From contig BCHH01000011.1 of the NCBI GenBank assembly GCA_001599595.1, forward strand, positions 889,894 through 953,893: a stretch of 64,000 nt of DNA. Direction: 5' to 3'. The notes beneath the pieces were generated by a model. That model ran no database searches. It had not been told where the DNA came from and saw only the letters and a list, made by a program, of their open reading frames with translations. Shown here piece after piece: positions 1 to 10,326 of the stretch (positions within the stretch are counted from its first letter, which is position 1; every line of letters begins with the position of its first letter). The stretch comes from Beverwykella pulmonaria. Lineage: Eukaryota; Ascomycota; Dothideomycetes; Pleosporales; Melanommataceae. The translations under genes were made by a program, and so were the position numbers.

Positions 1-189
1 CTTCTTTTTTTGCTCATGTGACTCTCTTCTATGTTTGCTCATGTGACTCACCTCTATGTTTGCGATTCACTATCTTGGCAGGCTCCTGACGTGCTTGGTA
101 AGACTATAGATATTTTTTTGGTAGCTCCTCTTCGATAGAATCAATATACAATTATCATCACTCTCTATCAATTTCGTCACATCACGACA
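1..189 (-). mobile_element. LTR fragment, same family as the solo LTR at 11994-12185
   Basis: Read on the minus strand this stretch starts TGTCGTGATGTGACG at position 189 and stays collinear with the solo LTR at 11994-12185 for most of its length, with scattered substitutions and small indels. Shared blocks include GAGGAGCTACC, TATCTATAGTCTTACCAAGCA and GAGTCACATGAGCAAACAT. Near the window edge it carries an extra copy of a roughly 27-bp unit containing CTCATGTGACTC. Its distal end is cut by the window, so the target duplication cannot be checked. Similarity stops exactly at 189, which marks the LTR boundary. Confidence 0.75.
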
Positions 190-645
190 CTAGTACGCCG
201 ACTTGCCTCCGAGGGGAGCTCTTTCTCTCTGAACTCTCAGCGGCAACCTAGTCGTCAATTCGTCTTTATCTAGAGCCCCTTCGCCTGTCTCTTCGAGCAA
301 CGCGAACTAAAGTAATATGATTCGAGCAAGCTCTCCCAACCGACGCCATCGAACCCAACGCAAGAAACCACTATACGCTGAACTAGTTCGAATTGGCCTC
401 TTTTCGATCGTTTGAGCTGCCATGTTCCTGCAGCTCCTGGAACTTGGGAGCCACGCTTCGAGGCCAGTGCTCAGCCGATGCAGGCAGCCTCACGTATCAT
501 GCGGTACCTGTCTTCCCTCTCTGTTAACATATCTGGGTGCGATTTATCACATTACTCCTACAAGCCTACCGTTCCATGTCTCTAATTGTGGATTCACTGT
601 TTTTTACGCCCAAAAAAGTGGCAGGTACGCTAGAGTCCCAATCAC
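190..645. other. Intergenic, no gene seen
   Basis: No reading frame here carries recognisable motifs. Two small overlapping frames enter from about 422 but show no domain signal. They probably represent degraded upstream sequence of the F-box-like pseudogene that follows. Confidence 0.4.
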
Positions 646-1340
646 ATGCACGCCCAAGATCAATCATTGCTCTTCTCGAAACTCCCAGTCAAAATTCGCT
701 TAGAAATATACCGGGTTGTATTCCCATCGAGCGAGGCCGTCTCTGTTAAGCCCAGAGGGCTAACTTGTTCGTCTCCAACTCGCTCTATTCAGTCACTCCA
801 CAGACGGCCGTCAACGCTCCCAGCGACACGATATCACCTGGCATGTTGACAACAGTCCTTTCAACCATGATTCCATGGTGCTAACATATGAAGAAAGTGA
901 GTCTGGTGTTATACTAGTGGTGCCCAAGGGCTATTCTACTGGAAAGAATTAGGTACAATGAGGCAGCCAATATATATTCTACGCGGACTACATGCATCAA
1001 TTCGCCTACTAAACTGATCCATCTGCGTCGCACGCTTCCAAGCAAGTACTTTAATCGTATTAGAAGCCTTGAGATAATCTTTTGTTCCTCATACGCAGCC
1101 ATAGTTACAGAAATCAATCGCCGAACGCTTGAAAAGTACTTCATAGCGCTGCAAGGAATGCAGGCCCTGCGTAATCTGTGTGTGCTACTTCCGCACGAGT
1201 CTAGTGTGACATTTTCTACGAGACAGATCCGGATCGCAGATCAGAGAACCTCAACTGGTATGAGCCAGAGCACAGATTGTATGGGTGTCAACGCGTGTCA
1301 TCTTTACGGAAGGATATGGTGCCGTATCTGGGTTGGTTGA
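646..1340 (+). pseudogene. Decayed F-box/DUF7730-like gene
   Basis: Two out-of-frame pieces together resemble the fungal DUF7730/F-box-like family. The first (frame of 646) has the hallmark FSKLPVKIRLEIYRVVF, where the family has LPxEIRxxIYxxVF. The second (frame of 951 to 1340) contains RYNEAANIYSTRTT, matching the usual (R)IYNEAxxxLYSTNTF block, followed by LPSKYFNRIRSLEIIF, matching the LPxxxLxxIRSLxI block. The first piece ends in a stop at about 849 and the second is open only from about 918, so the gene needs a frame change to be read. No convincing GT-AG intron joins them. Function of the family is not established beyond possible ubiquitin-ligase adaptor roles. Decay close to LTR remnants is common in such expanded families. 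A poorly spliced but intact gene is less likely. Confidence 0.55.
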
Positions 1341-2987
1341 AGGGATGTCGTTGTAGTGGTGATGAAGAACTACAGCGAACTAAGACTGACACCCCTCATC
1401 CCTTTTCGTGGTTATGATTTTATTTGGGTTCAGAGGGTAAGCATTCTTCCTTCTTTCGGCGTCTTCTCTTAAATTTTTTTTTTTTCCCTATTTTGTCTGT
1501 CTGCCTTATGGTTGTGGTGCCGCTACTGCCCCGTCGCGCCCACATCCGAGGTTAGCTCACCCTGCCATCTGCATCATTCCCTCATCGCGGCATTTATTCC
1601 CTGCATTACAGACGAAGGAAGATACTAGAAAACCTTGATATACTAACTGTGAGCCTCCCTCCCTCCCTTCTTTCAACAACACGCCTAACAATGTCTCACT
1701 TAAACCACCCCACCTCTCCTACCCGTGGCACCTTCCCAGACCTTCCGCCCTTCTTAGAAAGCGTGTCTACCGCATCTCTCCTCTGCATCTAACTCAGAAA
1801 TCTTTTAAACGCGACCCGGAAGAGGAAGAACGATGTTAGAATGCTTGCTGTATCTTGTGATTCATCTATCTGGACCTACACAAGTCGGATACTTCGAAAG
1901 ATTTTGACGGGACGGAATCAATGCAAGATGCGGAGCAGTTGTTCGAGGTGATAAAGGCTTCTTTTAGCTACCTGTGGACGAGAGAATGAAGTATAACTTT
2001 GCGGATCAGGGCAGCTATTTGATACAAGGGGTATGGAGCGGGGTCGTAGATGTGAAAGGGATAAGGAATCGTAATGAGTTCAATAACGTATGGAAGCCCT
2101 GGTAAAGCATGGAACATTGGAACAGTAAAAACTGACGTAAAGGACTCTTAGATCTCAGAGGACGACGTTCTTGGCCTAAACCAACGATTGCCTTCCCCGG
2201 ATGTCCCAAATCCGCACTGCTCGCTCTAAAAATCCTACATCACCTCCTCGCACGCAATTTGCTTGCTCATCACTTCACTTCTCTCCTCCCGTCTCTCACT
2301 CAAATCATCCATCAGCGAAACTAGCGTTCTCGCCGCTTTTAGCTAGCTTAACGCCGTTTCGTGCGATCAAATTCACGCTGTCAGGGTACCGCCTCAGGAA
2401 CAGTCATCGGAAGGCGTTGCATTGGGCGAACACAGACTTGGAGGTCTACAAGCCAGGTCATGTACATGGATCTCTCAAGACAGTGAAGTTGGGTGAAGGT
2501 GTCCTCGCAATTCGGGGACTATCCATTCTTGTGTGGTGGCAGGGCCACTAATGTCGATGATTATGGAGCTGCCATACGATATTTACATAATCCTACTTGT
2601 CTAATGAAATCCATGCCGGTGATACTGCGGGAGCAATGCTTCGAACTTGCTGATTTCAAAAAAGGCACGGCTGCAGTGGAGTAGTCTGCGGGAGTGACGG
2701 ATATAATGTCTTCGATGAATCCTCTGTGATTTAATGGTATTGCTGACTAGAAAACCGGCGGTATTTATTGTCTGCTGATAGATTTATAATGCTACCTTGA
2801 AGAGGGAGCATAGCAAGCGGTGACTGATAATTCTTGTCGGAGGATTCAAACATAACATCAGTGACAGTGTTGTCGGGAAGGGTAAGGAGTTTAAATTTGG
2901 TGTGCTGAGCAAACTCTCGGAGCTGACGGTCTCGGACCGTCCGCATTTTCTGCTCGTTTGATGGGATCGACTGGGAGAGTATCCATT
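1341..2987. other. Intergenic, no supported gene
   Basis: About 1.6 kb with only short frames (for example 2201-2551) that lack domain motifs. Pyrimidine-rich runs and a T-run near 1470 are present. No repeat, tRNA or promoter could be supported. Confidence 0.4.
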
Positions 2988-3907
2988 CTACTTCTCTTCA
3001 CGACCCAACTCATCGTCCTCCTCGTCCTCTTCGTCCTCTTCCAAAATGGTAATATCCCGCGTATCTGCATCAGGATCAGCATGTACACTATCTGAAATAT
3101 CCTTCTTGCAGCCCCTTCCATGCACATGCAGCCCCCAGTAATGAATATCACGGACAATACCCACGAGCCGCGCGGGAGCAGGGTGGCAACTGCAATCGTC
3201 GCTATAGATCCTGGACATGATGCAGCCAGTCCACGTCTCCAGCGTCTTGGGCACAGTGCACCAGAGCTCCCACATAGGGCCCGTGAAGATGATACCGTAG
3301 TGGCGCATCTGGTGTTTATCGCTGTCGCGCCATTCCCGTTTCTCCTGCTCTGGCTTATCCTTCTTTCTATTCATCATGGTGATGGCGTCAACCTTCAGGA
3401 GATATCGATTGTACAGGGCGATGGCGGATGCAGTAGCTACCTGGTGACGGGCTGTGATGATAGTGTAGTCGTCCTTTTTAAATTCGATGGTGAGGTAGGA
3501 ACAAAAGGCACGCTTCTGCTGCACTGCGACGTAATTTCGCACGTTACGACGGAAGCCCGATTGGAAAGCTTGGAGGGAGACGTAGTACGCGCAGTCAGGA
3601 CGGATATCCCATGCATACCGTTTCTGAGCCTGCGCAAGAAGAGGGGGAACGAGCCATTTGTTGTCTGGTGGCTTCTGCACGAATTGCAGCAAGCGAACGG
3701 GCTGCCACATTTCATCCCCGCGTTCCACTGGGAGATATGGCTGTTGTGGTTCTTTAACGAATATCTCCTGTAGCGCATGAGCAGAGTATTCAGCCTCGTT
3801 GCTTCCGTAGACTCCCATGGACCGGTACTCGGTCTCGATGCGTTCGATATCGGGCTCAAACCAGACGTTCTTGAGTGGGTATAATTTTCGGTAATGGCAG
3901 ACATTAT
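2988..3907 (-). pseudogene. DUF7924 gene, 3' part, cut by a hAT insertion
   Basis: This minus-strand frame encodes the typical DUF7924 core: YLTIEFKKDD followed by TARHQVATASAIALYNRYL, then MRHYGIIFTGPMWELWC, WTGCIMSRIYSDDC and an I-HYWGLHVHGRGC block. It ends in an acidic tail rich in Glu and Asp. DUF7924 proteins are fungal, have a restriction-nuclease-like look (the conserved I-E-F-K) and no proven role. The frame stays open past the Met at 3818 to the 8-bp duplication at 3900-3907, where the transposon begins. On the far side of the element the same frame resumes, so the gene was intact until insertion. A shortened protein could still start at the internal Met at 3818, but it would lack the N-terminus. 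The family call is fairly sure, the residual function unknown. Confidence 0.75.
3900..3907. repeat. hAT target-site duplication, left copy
   Basis: GACATTAT directly before the left terminus. An identical copy lies at 6987-6994. An 8-bp duplication is the hallmark of hAT transposition. Confidence 0.95.
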
Positions 3908-3927
3908 CATCGTTCCCAATAGTCGGT
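3908..3927 (+). repeat. hAT left terminal inverted repeat
   Basis: CATCGTTCCCAATAGTCGGT, 18 of 20 bases matching the reverse complement of 6967-6986. Confidence 0.92.
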
Positions 3928-4216
3928 CCGACTGTTAGTTACTGTTACTAACAGTCGGATTCCTGGGCAGTCGGTCAGTAAGGGGACCCCCCTCCGTAAC
4001 CGACTGATGGATGAGGCTGTAGTTACTGCAGTAACTGCCCTATACAGACTTTTTATTGGTGTTGAGGCTGGAGATGAGACCTGCCAAGGGCGCCGGTGAT
4101 AAGCTGTGGAGATTTGATGCCGGATTCGTCAAATCTCCATAATAAACTCAACTCTCTCCCCTGGTCACAGCCCGACACCCTTTAATATAAGGTCCTTCTT
4201 GACGTCCCAGAATCGT

Positions 4217-6856
4217 ATGCCTCGCCACCCAACGTTGTCGTCGTCGTTGTCGTCGTCGGCCAGCCCCAGTACTCAAGCCTTGACCACCCACTTTGCGTCG
4301 TCCCACCGTTTTGAGAAGGCAAGGGCGACCTCGCCAACGCCCTCTATATCCTCCTCCATTGTTTTGTTGGGCCTAACGCCCTCAACACCTAAGGCTCTGG
4401 CTAAGTTACTCTTAAAGGCCTTCCCCCGCAAAGTGGGCTAGAACAACAGTGTTAAGTTCCTAGTAGACTAGGGCAATATACACTACGCCAGCAAGCTCCT
4501 GCTCACATTGCGGGTGGGATATTAGGTGCGGGACCTGCGCCAGGTCTCTAGCAAGGCCAAGGCGTTGAATATTTGGCGTTACGGCGCGGACCTAGTTTAT
4601 ATTAACGCTGTTGGCAAGCGCACAAGGCTCTAGCTCTGTAAGACCTGCCACCTAAAGGGGTTGACAACAGCTTGCAAAGCTGTCAATTCCACTGCGCACA
4701 TCACCACCTATCTCTAGAAGGAGCACTCTGTTAGTGTTGTAAATAGCTAGCTGTTCCTAACAGGACAACTAGGGCCACTAGATCTATAGGCAGCGTTGTA
4801 AGCAGCAGGTAGTGCTTTTAGGGGGAGCCATACGCTATAGCAGAAGACGTCGTTGTTGAGAGCGTATGTAGACTAGGTTATACTTTAAGACGTGAGTTTC
4901 AACTTAGCCACCTTAGCTAAAGTCCAGAGTCTTATTGCGTGGAATTGACTTAATCTTCTTAAAGCTCTACTATTATCAACAACTACCCTTTCTAGCTATG
5001 TAGTAGATAGTTTAAAAGCGCGCAAAGCAGAGATTCAATTAATACTAAATTTAGCTGTTAGCAAGGTGGCGTTGAGCGTAGACGTATAGACTTCACCTAA
5101 CTACTTTTTATTTCTAGTAGTAGTTGCTTACTTTGTTAGTATGCTAAGCTCTTGCGCGTTGTCCCTGTAAATTACTGTAAACTAACAACTTATAGATCTT
5201 AACAACCAACCCCAGGATTTGCTTATTAGCTTCAAGAACCTCCTTAGGGACCATACAGGCGCCAATTAGGCTATTGCCATTCTCTCTGTTATCAACAGCT
5301 ACAATATTGCCACCAAGTTTAGCTGCTTTGTAGGCAACAACGCAACAAACAATAACACTAAGCTTATCACAGGCCTTAACCTCCACCCTAACATTTCTAT
5401 TACCTTTAAACACTGTATACACTGCGCGGGCCATATAATTAACCTTGTTGTTAAGGCCCTAATATATAGCAACAGCGTTAACAAGTTTAAAGAAGAGTTA
5501 GCTTAGGCTGCGCCCTAGGATTAGTTTCAACTGTACAGAAAGCATGGGGTTGTTAGAAAGCTGCACAACTTTGTTAACGCTGTCCTTGCGTCCTACAAAC
5601 GCCAACAGCTGTTTAAGACTATACAAACTAAGCTAAGCAACAAGGACCCTCTCTAGCAATTTGGCAGTCTCTATTTAATACAGGACAGCAGGATTAGGTG
5701 GCACTTAGTGTATTACATGCTCTTACGTTGTTATAAGCTTTAAGACCTAATCTCTAGGTTTACGCGTTAGTAGAGAGCCCTGTCAGACGCCAATAACATT
5801 AACAACAGCAATAAGGTTGATAAGGAGGACTAGGAGGAGCTAGACTACAATCTATTAACTAACGCCCTCTCTAACAACAAGTGGGATAAGGTTAAAGAGC
5901 TTACTAACTTCCTTAAGCCCTTCTATTAGATAACTCTAAGACTTAAGGGCAACGTCAGCACCTCTAGGTACAGGAGTCTCTAGCAGACACTTATCAACTT
6001 GCAACACCTTTAGTAGAGACTCTACAAAGTTAAGGACGCTGTTGCCCACAAGTCTAACAAATCCTACATTAAAAGCGCCACTAAGTTTGCCATACAGAAG
6101 CTCACATTGTATTTTGTTAAGCTTGTAATAGACTAGCTGTCCTCACCTTACTGCGTCACAACAGCTCTTAACCCACAGCTTCAGCTACTCTAGTTTCAAG
6201 GGCAGTAGTTAGCTTACCTAGCTTAGTACAAGAAAGCCAAGAGATCCTTAAAAGACGTCTTTCAACGCTACGTTAATGCAGAGGAGGAGGAGGTAGTTAA
6301 GCTTAACGCCTCCGCCCTCTGTCGTCACAAGACTCTAGGTGGCAAATATTACAATAAGGAGTTTAAGGAGACTATAGCTGTCAACCTCTACCTACAGACT
6401 AGCTCTTAGGCCCACAAGAAGGCCCAGACGTCAAACAAGCTTATAACGTATTTTAACAATATACGTAGAGACCTCCTTATTGCTTAGGACAAGGACCTAA
6501 TTTACAGAGACCCCATAACTTAGTGGCATTACGTAGGTAAGAAGCAGTACCCTATTTTGTACAAAGTCACCCTTAATTATTTATCTATACCTGCCACCTC
6601 TTGTAAGTGTGAGAGGTGCTTTAGCAAAGCACAGAGGACTATATCAATAGATAGAAACCTCCTTTCGCCAGCTACAATTAAGGCATTGCAACTCCAACGC
6701 AATTAGATACAAAACAAGGCTGTTAGGAGTGAGCTAAACGAGCTTACATCTCACATCTCCGCCAGAGGGATATTTGAGGATATGGACGACAATTCGGGGT
6801 TTACGACTCCAGTTACTCCAGTAACTACCCCCTTCAGTTACGGAGCTATTGAGTAG
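4217..6856 (+). pseudogene. hAT transposase, multiple in-frame stops
   Basis: A single frame can be followed from the ATG at 4217 to about 6856 (about 880 codons) without a frameshift but with many stops, most of them TAG. N-terminal part: IWRYGADLVYI then a CKTCH pair, fitting the BED-type zinc finger. Middle: SVDV-stop-TSPNYFLFLVVVAYF, where the stop at 5087-5089 replaces the Trp of the D-x-W-T-S-P motif, then FVGNNATNNN (hAT D-N-A-S-N-N-D region) and CAGHIINLVVKAL (C-x-x-H-x-x-N-L). C-terminus: DPIT-stop-WHYVGKKQYP and LSIPATSCKCERCFSKA, the hAT dimerisation domain. Many stops fall where relatives have Trp or Gln, as expected from C-to-T or G-to-A changes. The enzyme would have cut and pasted the element; it cannot be made from this copy. 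Confidence 0.9.
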
Positions 6857-6966
6857 TAAGCCGTTACGGCAGCCCCCAGTTACGGTACCCTCCCGTCCCC
6901 CCATCAGTCGGTCGGTCGGGCGAGACGTTTAGTTACGGCTTCAAATTTATACAAAAGTTACTAGTA

Positions 6967-6986
6967 ACCGACTGTTGGAAACGATG
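6967..6986 (-). repeat. hAT right terminal inverted repeat
   Basis: Reverse complement reads CATCGTTTCCAACAGTCGGT. It is followed directly by the target duplication GACATTAT at 6987-6994. Confidence 0.92.
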
Positions 6987-7073
6987 GACATTATGATAAC
7001 CAGGTATCGATAATTGGACCCCAGCGAGATCACGAATATTTCTTCTGTCGTTCATCACACATGTTTTTTTCAT
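6987..7073 (-). pseudogene. DUF7924 gene, 5' part beyond the hAT insertion
   Basis: On the minus strand the frame that runs into the right duplication reads DLAGVQLSIPGYHNV. The frame on the other side of the element resumes with CHYRKLYPLKNVWFEP in the same phase once the duplicated 8 bp is counted once. The first in-frame ATG is at 7073; the frame stays open to about 7169, so an upstream exon is possible. This exact rejoining shows that the transposon landed in coding sequence. No domain is recognisable in this short piece on its own. Confidence 0.55.
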
Positions 7074-8656
7074 TCGTTTAGTAACAAGATATATCAACTG
7101 TATATTACACACAGAATTCACTTTTTGATACACTCTCACCCTGTTTACAATCTTACCCGTGTACTTCACCTAAGTAACGGGTGTCCGCTTAGGCTGCTCT
7201 GAGTCCCTTTATTTGAGCACCTATACATGTATACTTTTACTAAAGTACCTTTACCTGAGTAGTTGGTGACCACTTGAGATTCCCGCTATTCGTACCTCTA
7301 TAAGAATAGTAAGCCTTTCAGCAGATATTCCGGACAGCTCTCCAATCGTCAGCTACTTTCGTGCTCACATGAGATCTACACCGAGTGTCCGGAAGGTGCA
7401 AGAGAGCTCGTCGATTGGTTGAGGATTGATGAGGGGTTTAATGTGCTCAGTCATCGGGATACACTTGGTTGTAATGAGATGCCACTCGATTGGTTGATTG
7501 CGGACAGCTTCTTGATGCTACGATATGTGTTAATGGAAGGAATGGTGATGGTGAAAATATGATTTACCCAGGTGACTCGATACGGCCTGAACAAACATTT
7601 GTCATCTAATTTTCGACGTCGTCCGGTATCCTGTGGTTCAAAATATATGGGGACAGGCTCACGTCTACATCCCATTCTTTGTTGTCCGTCATCAAACCCA
7701 ACGCCACATTGAGCCTTCAAGTCATTAACTCCTTCAGTAACGGCCAAAAAAGATAAAATTATTTTAAGCCCAGATTTCCAAGCGATCGTACATCCTACGT
7801 TGTTTCGTACAGTACATGTCGATGTTCGATTTGCAATCATTCACTATCTACAGTGACTGAAACCTGCATCGAGCACTCGCATGCAGGATTCACACTTAAC
7901 ATTCAAGGAGAAGTAGAAGTATTATAAGAACAACTAAACTCAACCAACGGCACAGGCTTCAGAAACTTAGCAATATAATTAAAAAAATACTCCCATAGCG
8001 CCTACAACTATCAACTAACATAATGTGCCCCTCCAAACCTTCGCTTACATCAACATCCCCCCCTCCCCCCTCTGATCACTCCTAGCCCCATTTTTAACAC
8101 TGACAAAGAGTCTATCTGAACCGCCCACTGCAGGTCTCTCTTCGGGTATCTCCAAGCTACTTCAAGCGACCTCAATCTCCACTGTAGAGACGACTGGGTC
8201 GAAGACCTTCCAGCAACGCTGCTTGGTGACCCCAACGCTTCAGATATACCGGTATTTAATGACATGTTCACTTATTCGAAAGATCATCAACATCGGCTCC
8301 GAGAACACGACCAGGGATCTGGAAGAATTCGCTAATCCCGGCCTGGGAAAGTCTATCCACATCGAGGATGTGAGTTTTGCTTACATGTACGGTGAGTGAA
8401 TGGGAATTTCTAGGAAAGAGTTTGAGAAAATCTGATATTTTGTAGCGCCTGACACAATGATGCTTGCTAAAGGCACACTTGAAACTTAAGTAGCAAGAAT
8501 GCAATGGAGTTTTCGAGTGGGGAAAACTATGGACCACAAGGAACCCCCCTCTGACATGTACTGCAGAGGTTCGTATGACACTGACAAGCTGTATTGAACT
8601 GATGCGAATTAAGTAATGTAGAAAGTCTATATTGTTCTGTTCTAATGCCGCTAATG
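7074..8656. other. Intergenic, repeat-like, no supported gene
   Basis: Several small frames (for example minus 7451-7840 and 8268-8681) have no domain motifs. A short dispersed repeat core lies just upstream at 7031-7060, with a second copy at 24913-24942. Short motifs resembling ACTAAAGTACC and ACCTGAGTAG recur around 7160-7270. Nothing else could be supported. Confidence 0.4.
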
Positions 8657-10326
8657 CTATGAAAATTGTGAACGCTTCCACCCTCTTACCCGCTCTCCGT
8701 AGATGTAAAAGAGAAGTGGTAGCGGTATCATCCCTAATGCTATGAATGCAAGTAGGCTGTTGCCCCAGCCAAGTCCAAGAGCGTTATACATTTTTAGACC
8801 CCCAAGTGGCAGAAGTGCGCCGGCAAGTGACCGCAGTACCGTTAACGCGGCAGTGACGGACGCTGCGTGACTTGGGTAGGTGTCGAGTAAGTAATTCTGG
8901 ATGCACATCTGTACACTAGTCAGTAAAGCCCGTAATAGATTTACAATCAGGAATAAACGTACCATGACACCCATAAGCCCGATACAAAAGATCACCACAC
9001 CAAGCATAGGCACGATGAAGTGCACACCGTACTGCGCCGTCCACCCATAAATGAACAATCCTGCTGGCAGAAGCGTAGCGCAAGGCAAAAGAACTAGCGG
9101 GTTCAATCGTATCTCCGGCACAATTGGCAGATTCCTCGCCTGCCTCTTCTTGATCATGTGGTCTCCCAGCGGTCCGAAAGTGCCTATACCCAACATCATT
9201 CCTATGCCAGCTGGTAGGAATGTCAACCCGACGGTCCCCTCACCGAATCCATACTGATCAGCATAGACGAAAGAGAAGGTGGAGATGAGAAGGTACAAGA
9301 CGCCGTATACAATAGCGACATACAAAGCTGAGGAGGTGACGAGCGGAACGGTGGTGAGCAGGAGCAGAGGGCGGAAGATGGCGCCTTTGAATTTGTGCGA
9401 TGCCGTCTGAGTCTTGTTCGTGCCTAGAGCGCTGTACAACTTTGGATTGTTCGTTGATTTACGAAGCCTGGTGGCCTTCTTTTCGAGTATGACAGGGGCA
9501 TAGGTTTCCTTGAGGAAGATGATCGACATGGGGATGAATATACCGCCCTGCCGTTCGTCAGTCATGTCACCCAGAGTCCAACAGAGATCATATACTTACC
9601 ACTATTGCAACCAACCAAAACACCCACCGCCATCCCGCACCTGCAATCAAATATCCTCCCGCAATAGGTCCAATACATGGTCCTAGCAGTGGCCCCAAAG
9701 CCCAAGCTGACATCGCCGAGCCCCTCTTTTCCACGGGCATCATATCTGCGATCGTTCCACTGCCGATAGTAATCGGTACCGCGCCCGCGCAACCCATAAG
9801 GAATCGGAACGCGAGCATCATGTCCATATTTTTCGAAAGCGCTGTCGCAATACAGAAGATGGTGAAGAGGATGTTCCCACCGACGTATAGATATTTCCTG
9901 CCGTAGATCTCACTCAACGGTGCTATTAGCAGTGGGCCAAAAGCAAAGCCAAGGATGTAGACGGAGACGACGAATGTTGCGATAGTGGAGGAGGTTTCGT
10001 GGAACTCGGCCATGATCTTTTGTATCCCAGGAGCGAACATGCTGGAGCCGAGAGGGCTGATATGGTCAGTGATTGAAAACAATTATGATGTAAGACCGAA
10101 GGTCGTGGACTCACGTGACAAATGTCATTCCTGAGATCACTGCAATGTGAAACCATTTCGCTCCATCCTTCCAGTTCTTCGGATTATCGGGGTCATTAGG
10201 TCCATCCCAATCCACACGGTCGGGGTCGTGGTCCTGTATCTCTGTCTCAGGGTCCCCGTTCAAGCTCTCGGGATCAATGGAACGTGTGTCGTCCTCCAGT
10301 TTGGGCTCGCCTTTGTGTTCCGTCAT
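8657..10326 (-). CDS. MFS drug:H+ antiporter (DHA1 family)
   Basis: Four exons on the minus strand: 10326-10115, 10056-9600, 9547-8963 and 8908-8657, giving about 501 residues, the usual size for 12-TM DHA1 transporters. The cytosolic N-terminus has the fungal-type DPDNPKNW block before TM1. TM1 opens with TFVTPLGSSMFAPG, and the loop motif A is PLSEIYGRK. WALGPLLGPCIGPIAGGYL matches the antiporter motif C region of the family. Introns are 58, 52 and 54 bp; the last two have standard GTAAGT and GTACGT donors, and the 54-bp one would also read through in frame. Expected role: proton-driven export of small toxic compounds or metabolites at the plasma membrane. Substrate cannot be told from sequence. 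No clustered biosynthetic enzyme lies next to it. Confidence 0.87.

Larger units (their letters stand above)
3908..6986 (+). mobile_element. hAT-superfamily DNA transposon, full length but inactivated
   Basis: The 3,079-bp element has imperfect 20-bp inverted termini (18 of 20 matching, consensus CATCGTTYCCAAYAGTCGGT) and is flanked by a perfect 8-bp direct repeat, GACATTAT. Inside, one plus-strand frame recalls hAT transposase from a zinc-finger-like start to the C-terminal dimerisation block. Both ends carry clustered GTTAC/GTAAC and CAGTCGGT motifs, as expected for transposase-binding subterminal repeats. The left end also holds a near-perfect palindrome at 3928-3958. The element sits inside a DUF7924 gene. 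The perfect duplication suggests a fairly recent insertion, whereas the coding frame is riddled with stops, which fits fungal point-mutation defence rather than slow decay. Confidence 0.93.

Noticed and set aside
3120..3773. 217-codon frame on the plus strand
   Set aside because: Antisense shadow of the DUF7924 frame with no motif.
4439..6856. TAG stop reassignment in the transposase frame
   Set aside because: Other genes in the window do not use TAG as sense, and the stops occur at Trp and Gln sites alike, which fits C-to-T mutation better than a new code.
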